A stretch of 7,005 nucleotides of DNA from an uncultured Gemmatimonadota bacterium (lineage in GTDB: Bacteria; Gemmatimonadota; Gemmatimonadetes; Gemmatimonadales; Gemmatimonadaceae), in contig CAITQY010000038.1 of the NCBI GenBank assembly GCA_903894655.1, positions 1-7,005 of the forward strand, written 5' to 3'. Every line of letters starts with the position of its first letter. Within the stretch, counting starts at the first letter, position 1. The notes under the pieces were generated by a model. That model worked only from the letters and a program-made list of their open reading frames with translations, was not told the origin of the DNA and ran no database searches. The translations under genes and the position numbers were made by a program. Shown in pieces: positions 1 to 6,576 of the stretch.

Positions 1-213
1 CGTAGTCTGCTCGGCCGTTCCACTGCCCACGCGATCGTTGCGCGGAGCCGGCTCGGTGATCTGACGCTGCGCATCACTCAGGTTGCGCTTGAACTCGTTG
101 ATACCCTTGCCGAACGAACCGGCGATCTCCGGAATGCGCTTGGCTCCGAACAGAAGCAGCACAATCACCAGGATGATCATGATCTCCATGAAACCGAAAT
201 TCTGTAAACCCAT
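1..213 (-). CDS. tatA: Sec-independent protein translocase subunit TatA/TatE, C-terminus cut by the left edge
   Basis: This is a component of the twin-arginine translocase, which exports folded proteins across the inner membrane. TatA oligomerises around TatBC to let the substrate through. The 71 visible residues show the whole family core. There is a short N-terminus with a polar Glu10, one membrane helix at about residues 9-22 (EIMIILVIVLLLF), the FG hinge at 22-23, and an amphipathic helix (AKRIPEIAGSFGKGINEFKR, 24-43). A polar, charged tail follows and runs off the window without a stop. FG-x-K-x-(I/L)PE and the GKGI-EFK run are typical of TatA/E rather than TatB, and I cannot separate TatA from TatE. 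The ATG at 213-211 is preceded by AGGAG with 6 bases of spacing, which fixes the start. The gene follows the DUF4321-like gene with a 9-base gap, so it is probably the distal part of the same operon. tatC is not in the window. Confidence 0.93.
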   Translation of the reverse strand, partial: MGLQNFGFMEIMIILVIVLLLFGAKRIPEIAGSFGKGINEFKRNLSDAQRQITEPAPRNDRVGSGTAEQTT

Positions 214-219
214 AAGAAA

Positions 220-224
220 CTCCT
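220..224 (-). promoter_or_regulatory. Shine-Dalgarno site of tatA
   Basis: AGGAG on the minus strand lies 6 bases before the tatA ATG. It overlaps the TAG stop of the preceding gene (225-223), as TAGGAG. Ribosomes finishing the upstream gene would stop on the tatA binding site, which suggests coupled translation. Confidence 0.75.
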
Positions 225-501
225 AGAAGAGGGACCGCGCGATCATGTAGGCGATCAATACTCCCAGGAGGCTCAGCAGTGAGACATCCAGGGCGACAGG
301 TCCAACAGCGAACTTCAATATAATCAGGTCGATCGGAAGCGGCCCGATTGCCGGCGTCACACCAGTCGTCAAGAACTCCTTGACGGCACCGGCGGGGAGA
401 AACCGACGCGCGACCTGCGTAAACAACCCTCCGGCCACGAATCCGGAGGCGAGCACCAACACATGGAACACCGGGCGGTGCTTGGATGGTCCACGGGCCA
501 T
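223..501 (-). CDS. Small two-helix membrane protein, DUF4321-like, function unknown
   Basis: This is a 92-residue protein with a basic N-terminus (MARGPSKHRP) and a first hydrophobic segment at about 11-31. The loop in between carries Pro-rich and Gly-rich turns (VTPAIGPLPIDL, 48-59). A second hydrophobic segment at about 69-91 ends in IARSLF. The pattern is a short helix, then a PxxxDL segment, then a final Leu/Ile-rich helix close to the C-terminus. From memory it matches the DUF4321 family of small membrane proteins, but that match was not tested. The reading frame extends upstream to 663, but ATG 501-499 is preferred for two reasons. It overlaps the stop of the prenyl synthase gene by one base (TGATG), and GGAG lies 11 bases before it. 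The upstream extension is the antisense-like Arg/Gly-rich translation expected from overlap with the neighbour. A GTG at 504-502 is an in-frame alternative. The gene is followed by tatA after 9 bases. No function is known to me. Confidence 0.8.
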   Translation of the reverse strand: MARGPSKHRPVFHVLVLASGFVAGGLFTQVARRFLPAGAVKEFLTTGVTPAIGPLPIDLIILKFAVGPVALDVSLLSLLGVLIAYMIARSLF

Positions 502-1505
502 CACCAGCGCCGCTCCACGACGTACGCAATCGCGTCCGTCAATGCTGTACGCGCGGCGCCATCTGGCAAATCGGCCAGTGCATCCTCGGCCTCCCGGGAG
601 AACTGATCGGCACGCCGACGGGCATAGTCCTGGCCGCCGTATTCGCGAACGATCCCCACCCACTCGGCGATCGCCTCGTCTTCCGGCTCGGCGGACGCGA
701 AGAGTGCTTCAACACGGGCACGAGCCGATGCCGGCATCTCCCGCAACGCGGCAATCAGCGGGAGTGTGACCTTGTGCTCCTTCAGGTCCAGTCCGCTGGG
801 TTTTCCGGTCATCTCCTGGCCTTCCGTGTAGTCGAGCAAATCGTCGGCGACCTGAAACGCCATGCCCAGCCGCTCGCCGAATCGCGCGAGCGATTCACGA
901 TGCGTCGGAGCGCCACAGAGGGCGCCCACTTCGCAGGAGGCCATGAAGAGCGAGCCCGTCTTCGCACGAATCAGCGTTTCGTAATCGCGTTCGGTGAACG
1001 CCAGCGCGTCGTACGCCGCGAGCTGACGAATTTCGCCGAGGGTCATTTCGTTCGAGGCGTGCGTGACGGCCTTCATCGCCTCGAGATCACCCAACGTCAC
1101 GAGTTCACGCAGCGCGCGCAAATAGAGATAGTCGCCCATGATCACCGAGACTTGGTGACTGAACAACGCATTGACGGTCGGCATGCCGCGACGCAGCACC
1201 GAATGATCGACGGCATCGTCGTGGACCAGCGTGGCGAGGTGAATCAGCTCGATGATCGCGGCGAACGTGATCGCGCGAGCGGGCGGTTCGTGTTCGACAC
1301 TGCTGGCTAGCAGCAACAAGGTGGGCCGGAAGAGTTTCCCCTTCATCCCCCTCAGATGCCCCTGCACTTCGTTCACCAGCGGCACATCCGCGGAAACGAT
1401 GCGCCACAACTCCTGCGACACCTTGGATAAGTCGTCCTGCACGGGCGCCTGTATGTCACGCAGGGCCGCCGCCAACGCCGTCGGCGTCCGCGTGGAAAGC
1501 GTCAT
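501..1505 (-). CDS. Long-chain trans-polyprenyl diphosphate synthase
   Basis: The enzyme condenses isopentenyl diphosphate units onto an allylic diphosphate to make an all-trans polyprenyl diphosphate, usually the side chain of menaquinone or ubiquinone. At 334 residues it has the usual length. All family motifs are present: GKLFRP (56-61), the first Asp-rich motif DDAVD (96-100) followed by RRGMPT-N (105-112), KTGSLF (182-187), the second Asp-rich motif DDLLD (221-225), and the KVTLPL loop (245-250). The fifth residue before the first Asp motif is a small Ala (A91). Family knowledge links a small residue there to long products such as C35-C40, because bulky aromatic residues at this place stop the chain at C15-C20. 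A heptaprenyl/octaprenyl synthase (HepT- or IspB-like) is therefore the likeliest role, but the exact chain length cannot be read from sequence. One small departure is EHK (243-245), where EGK is commonest. The start ATG 1505-1503 overlaps the TPR gene's TGA (ATGA), with a partial SD (CAGGT) 8 bases upstream. Confidence 0.93.
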   Translation of the reverse strand: MTLSTRTPTALAAALRDIQAPVQDDLSKVSQELWRIVSADVPLVNEVQGHLRGMKGKLFRPTLLLLASSVEHEPPARAITFAAIIELIHLATLVHDDAVDHSVLRRGMPTVNALFSHQVSVIMGDYLYLRALRELVTLGDLEAMKAVTHASNEMTLGEIRQLAAYDALAFTERDYETLIRAKTGSLFMASCEVGALCGAPTHRESLARFGERLGMAFQVADDLLDYTEGQEMTGKPSGLDLKEHKVTLPLIAALREMPASARARVEALFASAEPEDEAIAEWVGIVREYGGQDYARRRADQFSREAEDALADLPDGAARTALTDAIAYVVERRW

Positions 1506-4219
1506 CGCGCTACCTGGTCGAGCGCCGCCAGTCTGGCGGCAGCGTCACGGAAATGGATGTCGGTCGCATACACACGCTGATAATAGCTACGAGCCTCGTC
1601 CCAGCGCTGCATGGCCTCGCATGAATATGCGAGAAGATAGAGGACACCCACCCGTTGTTCGTCATCCAACCCCGGTTCATGGAGAGCCCGGGACAGCACC
1701 GTCGTCGCGACCTGGTACCGTCCCTGCTCCACGAAACATTGCCCCAAGGCCTCGTAGGCGGGAAGTCGGTGGGATCGACTTCTCAGCGCCTTCTGGAACT
1801 CCTCGATCGCATCATCGAGCAGCCCCATTTCCTTGTAGGCGACGCCGAGGTCGTAATGGCTCTCGTGGTCATCCTCTCCAAGTGAACGCGCGACCCCCTC
1901 CTTGAAGTGCCTGAGGAGGGCATCAAAATCAGCCTGTTCGTCGCCAGTGATCACCGGCTCCCGCATCCGCATCCGCGTCGATGCCGGGGCGGCGTCGTCC
2001 CGGAGCCAGTCAGCCAGGTCGACGAAATTCGCATCGCTCCCCCGCGTTGGGGGCGGTGGGGGCGCCGCGCTGCCAAGTGCCGCTCGGGCCCGATCGTCGT
2101 ACGGATCGATTTCGAGCACGCGCGCATAGACGGCCCGGGCACGGTTCTCCTCGCCGATCCGCACGAGCGCGTCGGCCAAATCGAGGTACGCCACCCGGAG
2201 GCGTCCCTGATCCTCAATGCGCACCGACAATTCAACGCGCTTCTGATGGAACGCCACGCGTTCCGGCGCGACCTGGACGAGCGTATCGGCGATGTCGGCA
2301 CCAGCATGCAGATCGCCGTCACCGACCAGGCCCTGCAACGCCGCGTCGAGCTCGGCGAGCCCAGCATCCCGTTCTCCGGCCTCGAACAAGGCCTCGGCGA
2401 GACGACGACGCAGCAGCCAGTCATGCGGCAGCTTGGCCACGGCGGACCGCAGCGCATCCCGGCGCGAGGTCGCCACCAGCGTCGCTTCGGCCGCGACAGC
2501 GGCGATCGGGAGCGACGGCGTGAGCATCACCGGCCGCCCCTCCTCGACGGGCGCTTCCCACTCCAGCGGTTCCGGTTCGACCACGCCATGGGCGGGGGCA
2601 GCGTCGGCCGTCTCGACCGTGTCCTCGTTACCTGCCGCGGACTCGCTATCCGCCGCTGTGGACGCCATGGACATGCTCGCCGCGCCAGCCGCACCGAGGG
2701 CAGCAAGGCCGGCCTCGACGCGCTCATCGCCGACAATCAGCGGGGGCAGCTCCCCCGGCAAGATGAAATCGTGCGGATCGATTCGGAACGGCGCGCGAGG
2801 CTCGGCGACTCGCAGCGGTTCCTCGTCCATCATTTCGAACTCGTCGTCCGACTGAGAGGTCACCTCCGCGAGGGCGCCCTCCTCGGCCTCGGCGACGAGC
2901 TGGGCGCCGGCAGCGATCGCGGCGTCGAGTTCGGGCACAGCCGTAAACGCGATCGGCTCCACGTCCGCCAAGTCGAGCGCCAGGTCCACCACGTCCTCGG
3001 TCTCGATCCAGTCGAGCGAGGGCAAGTGCACTGGCGTCTCGGCGTGAATGACACGCGCCACGCCGGGATCGTCGGCGGCGTGTGCGAAATCCTCGGTGAC
3101 GACCTCGTCGAGACGCTGGTGCGGGTCGGAGATCGCCGATTGGTCTCCAGTGGGTTGGAAGCCACGCTCCTCGTGTACCCCGGCGAGCACATCCGGGGCT
3201 CTGAGCCAAGTCACGTCGCGGACATGCGCCGTGGGGTCGACCACCGTTTCGGCCAACTCCATCTCCTCAACCGTGAGCCCCTCGAGGGGGGCCGACCAGA
3301 CATCGACGAAATCGCCAGACCCTTCCAGGCCCTCGAGGCGCCCGAGCATTGGCAGATCGTCCGGCGCGATGTCCGTCGCCGGCAGCGCGGCGGCGGTCGC
3401 GTCGATCTCAACGGCGGGATCGAAGAGCATCACGGCGTCGAGCGAGGTACTGACCGACGGATCCTTCTCAGCGTGTAGAGCTGGCGCTTTCAATCGTGTC
3501 GTCAACGGCGCGGCGGCGACAGTGGGCGCAATAGGCAGGCGCACAGGAACCGCCGTCGCTGACTCCTCAACGGTCAGCGCCGAGGTCCGGTGGGAGACCG
3601 GTGCCCCGTAGTCCACCTCGAGAAAAATCAGGTCCTGCGACTTGTCCCGATAGGTGGAGGATGCGCTCTCCTCGCTCAAGGCCATGGAGGCGCTCGACGG
3701 CGTACGACGGCGCGGCAGCACGATGCCCGCACGGTCGGCATGGTCGTCAACCAGGCGGCGCACTTCCGTGAGCTCGGGCATCAGGTCTGCCACTTCAGCG
3801 AGCGCGCGCATCCCCTCGTCGACCCGCTCCTCCTGCTGCATGCGCGTCGCGTACTCGAGGAAATTGCGCGTCGCGTCGCCTCGGAGGCCCTTTCGGGCGC
3901 AAATCCGCCCAAGCGTGAAGTACACGTTGGCGCGCCCAGGCGCATTGCGCAGAATCTTGTTGCAGAGCGCGATCGCGTTGTTGAACAGACCGGAGTTGGC
4001 GTAATGCTCGACGGCACGCTCGTAGTACGTGATGGCGTCGGGAACGCGCCCCTGACGGAGGGCGAGGTCGCCTACCTTGTTCAGCAGCGCGACGTCGACG
4101 TCCTCTCCGGCCAGCTCGCTCTCCTCGATCGCCCGGACGTACAAGGCGATCGCGCGATCGATCTGTCTCAGCTGCTCGAACTCAGCCGCCTTCTTCCGGT
4201 GCTTCGCGGCGTTAGACAT
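1502..4219 (-). CDS. Large TPR protein with two terminal repeat arrays and an acidic linker
   Basis: This is a 905-residue protein without a recognised catalytic domain, presumably a protein-protein scaffold. The N-terminal array (about 8-145) has several TPR-like helix pairs, for example RQGRVPDAITYYERAVEHY (55-73) and FTLGRICARKGLRGDATRNF (101-120). Residues about 171-580 are low in secondary-structure signatures, rich in Asp, Glu, Ala, Val and Pro, and probably disordered. They contain short W/L/D/E motifs such as VDVWSAPLEGL and LPSLDWIETEDVVDL. A second array covers about 590-900, interrupted by Pro5 (720-724) and an acidic stretch. Its best match to canonical TPRs is SHYDLGVAYKEMGLLDDAIE (787-806). 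No signal peptide or membrane helix is visible, so a cytoplasmic location is inferred. The start at ATG 4219-4217 gives a typical TPR-protein opening (MSNAAKHRKK). Its only SD candidate is GGAG 14 bases upstream, which is weak. An in-frame TTG at 4255 would add 12 residues. The layout loosely recalls FimV-type hub proteins, but no LysM domain is present. The stop overlaps the prenyl synthase start (ATGA). Confidence 0.88.
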   Translation of the reverse strand: MSNAAKHRKKAAEFEQLRQIDRAIALYVRAIEESELAGEDVDVALLNKVGDLALRQGRVPDAITYYERAVEHYANSGLFNNAIALCNKILRNAPGRANVYFTLGRICARKGLRGDATRNFLEYATRMQQEERVDEGMRALAEVADLMPELTEVRRLVDDHADRAGIVLPRRRTPSSASMALSEESASSTYRDKSQDLIFLEVDYGAPVSHRTSALTVEESATAVPVRLPIAPTVAAAPLTTRLKAPALHAEKDPSVSTSLDAVMLFDPAVEIDATAAALPATDIAPDDLPMLGRLEGLEGSGDFVDVWSAPLEGLTVEEMELAETVVDPTAHVRDVTWLRAPDVLAGVHEERGFQPTGDQSAISDPHQRLDEVVTEDFAHAADDPGVARVIHAETPVHLPSLDWIETEDVVDLALDLADVEPIAFTAVPELDAAIAAGAQLVAEAEEGALAEVTSQSDDEFEMMDEEPLRVAEPRAPFRIDPHDFILPGELPPLIVGDERVEAGLAALGAAGAASMSMASTAADSESAAGNEDTVETADAAPAHGVVEPEPLEWEAPVEEGRPVMLTPSLPIAAVAAEATLVATSRRDALRSAVAKLPHDWLLRRRLAEALFEAGERDAGLAELDAALQGLVGDGDLHAGADIADTLVQVAPERVAFHQKRVELSVRIEDQGRLRVAYLDLADALVRIGEENRARAVYARVLEIDPYDDRARAALGSAAPPPPPTRGSDANFVDLADWLRDDAAPASTRMRMREPVITGDEQADFDALLRHFKEGVARSLGEDDHESHYDLGVAYKEMGLLDDAIEEFQKALRSRSHRLPAYEALGQCFVEQGRYQVATTVLSRALHEPGLDDEQRVGVLYLLAYSCEAMQRWDEARSYYQRVYATDIHFRDAAARLAALDQVAR

Positions 4220-4318
4220 GAGGTCGAGAGTGACTCCGAATAGCTGGACGAACAATCCATCGGCGAGCCCGCGTGCGATGCGTGAGCATGCCAGAGCGAA
4301 CGCAGCGGAAGCTAGGGT
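4220..4318 (-). other. Spacer between hutI and the TPR gene; possible promoter region, none identified
   Basis: This is the only true intergenic gap in the window, 99 bases. On the minus strand I see no convincing -35/-10 pair. There is also no GC-rich hairpin followed by a T-run that would end hutI transcription. The only hairpin noted is a 4-bp ATGC/GCAT stem around a GTGA loop near 4279-4290, which is too weak to terminate. The frame of the TPR gene stays open through the whole spacer to the hutI TGA. The spacer either carries an unrecognised promoter for the left-hand gene group or is simply read through. Confidence 0.4.
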
Positions 4319-5605
4319 TCACAGGGACGGGTGACAAGCACGCCCACCTGCCCACGCCACTCGACAGAGACGCTCGCCAAACCAGTAAGGCAACGCACGG
4401 AAATCATCGGCGGCATGCACGGCGACATCCGCCCGGAATCCCACGCGTAGTTGACCAGTGGATCCGGCCAGTCCGAGCGCGGCCGCCCCGTTCACCGTCG
4501 CCGCGATCCAGGTCTCCGATGCTGAGAGCCGGAGCTGGCTGACCGCCAAAGTCAGCACCAGCGGGAACGACTGCAGCGGGGACGTGCCAGGGTTCAGGTC
4601 GGTGGCGACAGCAATCGCGGCCCCGGCGTCGATCATCGCGCGAGCTGGGGCCTGTCGTCCGGTTCCGAGAAAGAGCATCGTCGCTGGCAACAGCGTTGCC
4701 ACCGTCGACGACGCCGCCAGGGCCGCGATTCCCTCGCGCGAGATGGCCGCCAGATGGTCCGCACTCGTGGCCCCCATCTCGGCGGCCAGCGCTGCGGCGC
4801 CACCATCGTGCAACTCGTCCGCGTGGAGCTTGAGCGCCATGCCGTGGTGCCGGGCCGCCTCCATCAACCGTCTCGTCTCGGGCACGGTAAATACCCCGGG
4901 CTCGCAAAACACGTCGGCGAACCGCGCCAACCGTTCGGCGGCCACCGCGGGATAGAGCTCGTTCGTGAGACAGTGGATCCACGCCGCTCGGCCGTCGCGC
5001 TGTTCCCGATACTCGAGCGGTACTTCGTGCGCCCCAAGGCACGTCGGCACGATGTTGAGCGGACCGGTGGCAGCGAGACGCCCAATGACACGCAAGGTCC
5101 GCAACTCGTCGTGCACCGTGAGTCCGTACCCGGACTTGATCTCCACCGTCGTCACCCCACCGGCGGCAAGCGCCTGCAAGCGCGGCACCGCGCGAGCAAA
5201 GAGGTCATCGTCGCTACGGCTGCGCAAGTCCCGCACCGAGGCGTGAATGCCGCCGCCACGACGCGCAATCTCCAGATAGGGAACACCCGTGGCGCGCAGC
5301 TCATGCTCATCAAAGCGCGCCCGTCCGAACACCGTGTGCGTGTGCGAATCGACGAACCCCGGCGCCAGCACGCCACCGTCGCAGTCCATCTCCGCCGCGT
5401 CGGGGAATCGCCGGCGCAGCGCCTCGTCGTCGGCGACATCGACGATGCGATCGCCCTGCACCGCCACCCCAATTCCTGACTGGACGCCCGCGTCCTGCAT
5501 CTCGGCGCCACGCCGCGCGCGCGCGGGGCCGGCACACGTGACGGTTTGCGCCGCATTCACGAACAACGTCACGACGTCGTCGCCCGGGGACTGCCTTAGG
5601 CTCAT
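4319..5605 (-). CDS. hutI: Imidazolonepropionase
   Basis: This is the third enzyme of histidine degradation. It hydrolyses 4-imidazolone-5-propionate to N-formimino-L-glutamate in the cytoplasm. At 428 residues it is of normal size for this amidohydrolase-superfamily enzyme. The metal site is complete. It has the HxH pair in DSHTHTVFG (H88, H90), a histidine at H261 in LHADEL with E264 beside it, and the metal/catalytic Asp D336 in ATDLNPGTSP. Other family signatures are KSGYGL (157-162), CLGAHEVP (189-196, H193) and SADHL (281-285). The chosen ATG 5605-5603 overlaps the stop of the radical SAM gene (ATGA), but no good SD precedes it, so translation may depend on coupling. A GTG at about codon 12, closer to the first beta strand (TLFVNAA), is an alternative start. 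Its substrate comes from HutU, encoded two genes upstream. Neither hutG nor hutF follows directly, so the fate of formiminoglutamate must be encoded elsewhere. Confidence 0.96.
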   Translation of the reverse strand: MSLRQSPGDDVVTLFVNAAQTVTCAGPARARRGAEMQDAGVQSGIGVAVQGDRIVDVADDEALRRRFPDAAEMDCDGGVLAPGFVDSHTHTVFGRARFDEHELRATGVPYLEIARRGGGIHASVRDLRSRSDDDLFARAVPRLQALAAGGVTTVEIKSGYGLTVHDELRTLRVIGRLAATGPLNIVPTCLGAHEVPLEYREQRDGRAAWIHCLTNELYPAVAAERLARFADVFCEPGVFTVPETRRLMEAARHHGMALKLHADELHDGGAAALAAEMGATSADHLAAISREGIAALAASSTVATLLPATMLFLGTGRQAPARAMIDAGAAIAVATDLNPGTSPLQSFPLVLTLAVSQLRLSASETWIAATVNGAAALGLAGSTGQLRVGFRADVAVHAADDFRALPYWFGERLCRVAWAGGRACHPSL

Positions 5606-6576
5606 GCCATCACATCCCGCACGCGCGACATCAGGCGTAACGGGGCTTGTGCCTCTCCGCGGCAGGCGTAGAAACAGGCATTGCAGTTGATGGGTTCATA
5701 GCCCTTGTAGTCCTGCCAACGTCCGTCCGGCTTGAAGTCTGGACAGCGACGCACCATGCCCTGGGGATCAATATGAATGGTCGTGGATCCACTGCGGCAG
5801 GGCTCTGTCATCTCGCCGCGCACGTAGCGCGGAATCTGCTCGAGATAGTAGTCGGAGTTCGTGATCACCCCACGCTTGCGCTGCTTGTAGGCGAGTAGCT
5901 GATGCACGACGTGCTCAAGTTCGCGCTGCTGCGCCCCGCCGAGCAGATAGTCGCTGTTGCCGTTCTTGAAGTCAGTATAGAGCGAAAAATTTACGCCACC
6001 GCCGAGCGCGGCCGCGCGCTCCACGATCGGCATGATCTGATCGAGATTGTCGTTCTTGATCACCGTATTGAACCGCACACTCCCGATTCCCGCCGCCTTC
6101 ATTTGCGGGACCAAGTTGAGGATCTTGGCCGACAGTCCCGGGATGCCACGCGCGACGTCGTGCCGCTCGTCGAGGTAGTCCAGCGAAATATTGAACTGGT
6201 CGACCCCAGCATCCCACAGGGATTTCGCGCGGTCGAGCGAGAGCATCGCGCCGTGCGTAATCATCTGCACGTACGTGTAGCGCACCGCCTTCCGCACCGA
6301 CGCCACGATCTGTTCGAGGTCCTTGCGCAATGTGGGCTCGCCACCGGTGAAGGTGACAAGCATCGGCGAGAAGCGACGTGCAATCTCGGCGAAGTCACTC
6401 ATCTCGCTGTGCTTTGCCTCGGCCGGCGTTTTCCAGTAGTCACAGAAGCCGCATTTCGCATTACAGCGCATCGTGACTTCAAAGTTCAGCAGCACCGGTC
6501 GATTCCGTGCACGCAGCCATGCGTACTTCCCGAGGAAGATCGGCACGTGCCACGGACGATATCGACTCGACAGCAT
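5602..6576 (-). CDS. Radical SAM enzyme with C-terminal cysteine cluster, embedded in the hut operon
   Basis: This is a 324-residue radical SAM protein of the MoaA/PqqE/SPASM-like broad group. Its substrate is not known. The SAM-binding [4Fe-4S] motif CNAKCGFC (C38, C42, C45) is the canonical Cx3Cx2C, inside VTMRCNAKCGFCDYW. The GGEP motif that holds the SAM amino group is at 78-81 (FTGGEPTLRKD). FNISLDYLDERHD (128-140) fits a later strand of the partial TIM barrel. After the barrel come five more cysteines, C260, C278, C298, C301 and C305, in the contexts EPCRSG, VRRCPDF and CNACFYACRGE. They could bind one auxiliary Fe-S cluster, as in SPASM or twitch domains, but the spacing is shorter than a full seven-Cys SPASM. 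The start ATG 6576-6574 has AGGAAGG just upstream and overlaps the hutU stop (TGATG). A longer open frame to 6798 is Arg-rich out-of-frame hutU sequence and was discarded. The gene ends in an ATGA overlap with hutI. No precursor-peptide gene is visible beside it. Confidence 0.92.
   Translation of the reverse strand: MLSSRYRPWHVPIFLGKYAWLRARNRPVLLNFEVTMRCNAKCGFCDYWKTPAEAKHSEMSDFAEIARRFSPMLVTFTGGEPTLRKDLEQIVASVRKAVRYTYVQMITHGAMLSLDRAKSLWDAGVDQFNISLDYLDERHDVARGIPGLSAKILNLVPQMKAAGIGSVRFNTVIKNDNLDQIMPIVERAAALGGGVNFSLYTDFKNGNSDYLLGGAQQRELEHVVHQLLAYKQRKRGVITNSDYYLEQIPRYVRGEMTEPCRSGSTTIHIDPQGMVRRCPDFKPDGRWQDYKGYEPINCNACFYACRGEAQAPLRLMSRVRDVMA

Noticed and set aside
502..663. N-terminal extension of the small membrane protein by 54 residues
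   Set aside because: It lies within the prenyl synthase 3' end and has Arg/Gly/Cys-rich shadow composition. ATG 501 forms the TGATG junction and leaves a compact two-helix protein.
486..1310. Plus-strand open frame of 274 codons opposite the prenyl synthase
   Set aside because: It is antisense to a gene with all its catalytic motifs, and its own product is an Arg/Gln/Glu-rich string with no family resemblance.
2039..2062. C-run/G-run inverted pair and G-rich tract on the plus strand
   Set aside because: It is explained by five consecutive proline codons (residues 720-724) in the TPR protein. There are too few runs of three or more G for a standard quadruplex.
1907..3478. Long plus-strand open frame (523 codons) opposite the TPR gene
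   Set aside because: The translation is Arg/Gly/His-rich without a recognisable domain, and it lies entirely against a gene with clear TPR motifs. This is the usual antisense shadow in high-GC DNA.
4170..4260. Possible short leader ORF starting ATG 4260-4258 and overlapping the TPR start
   Set aside because: About 30 codons, mostly Ser/Arg, without an SD site. It is more likely chance than a regulatory leader peptide.
4279..4290. Small hairpin (ATGC-GTGA-GCAT) as a terminator of hutI
   Set aside because: The stem is only 4 bp and no T-run follows on the minus strand. It is not credible as an intrinsic terminator.
4754..5479. Plus-strand open frame of 241 codons opposite hutI
   Set aside because: It lies wholly against a complete imidazolonepropionase, and its translation shows no domain.
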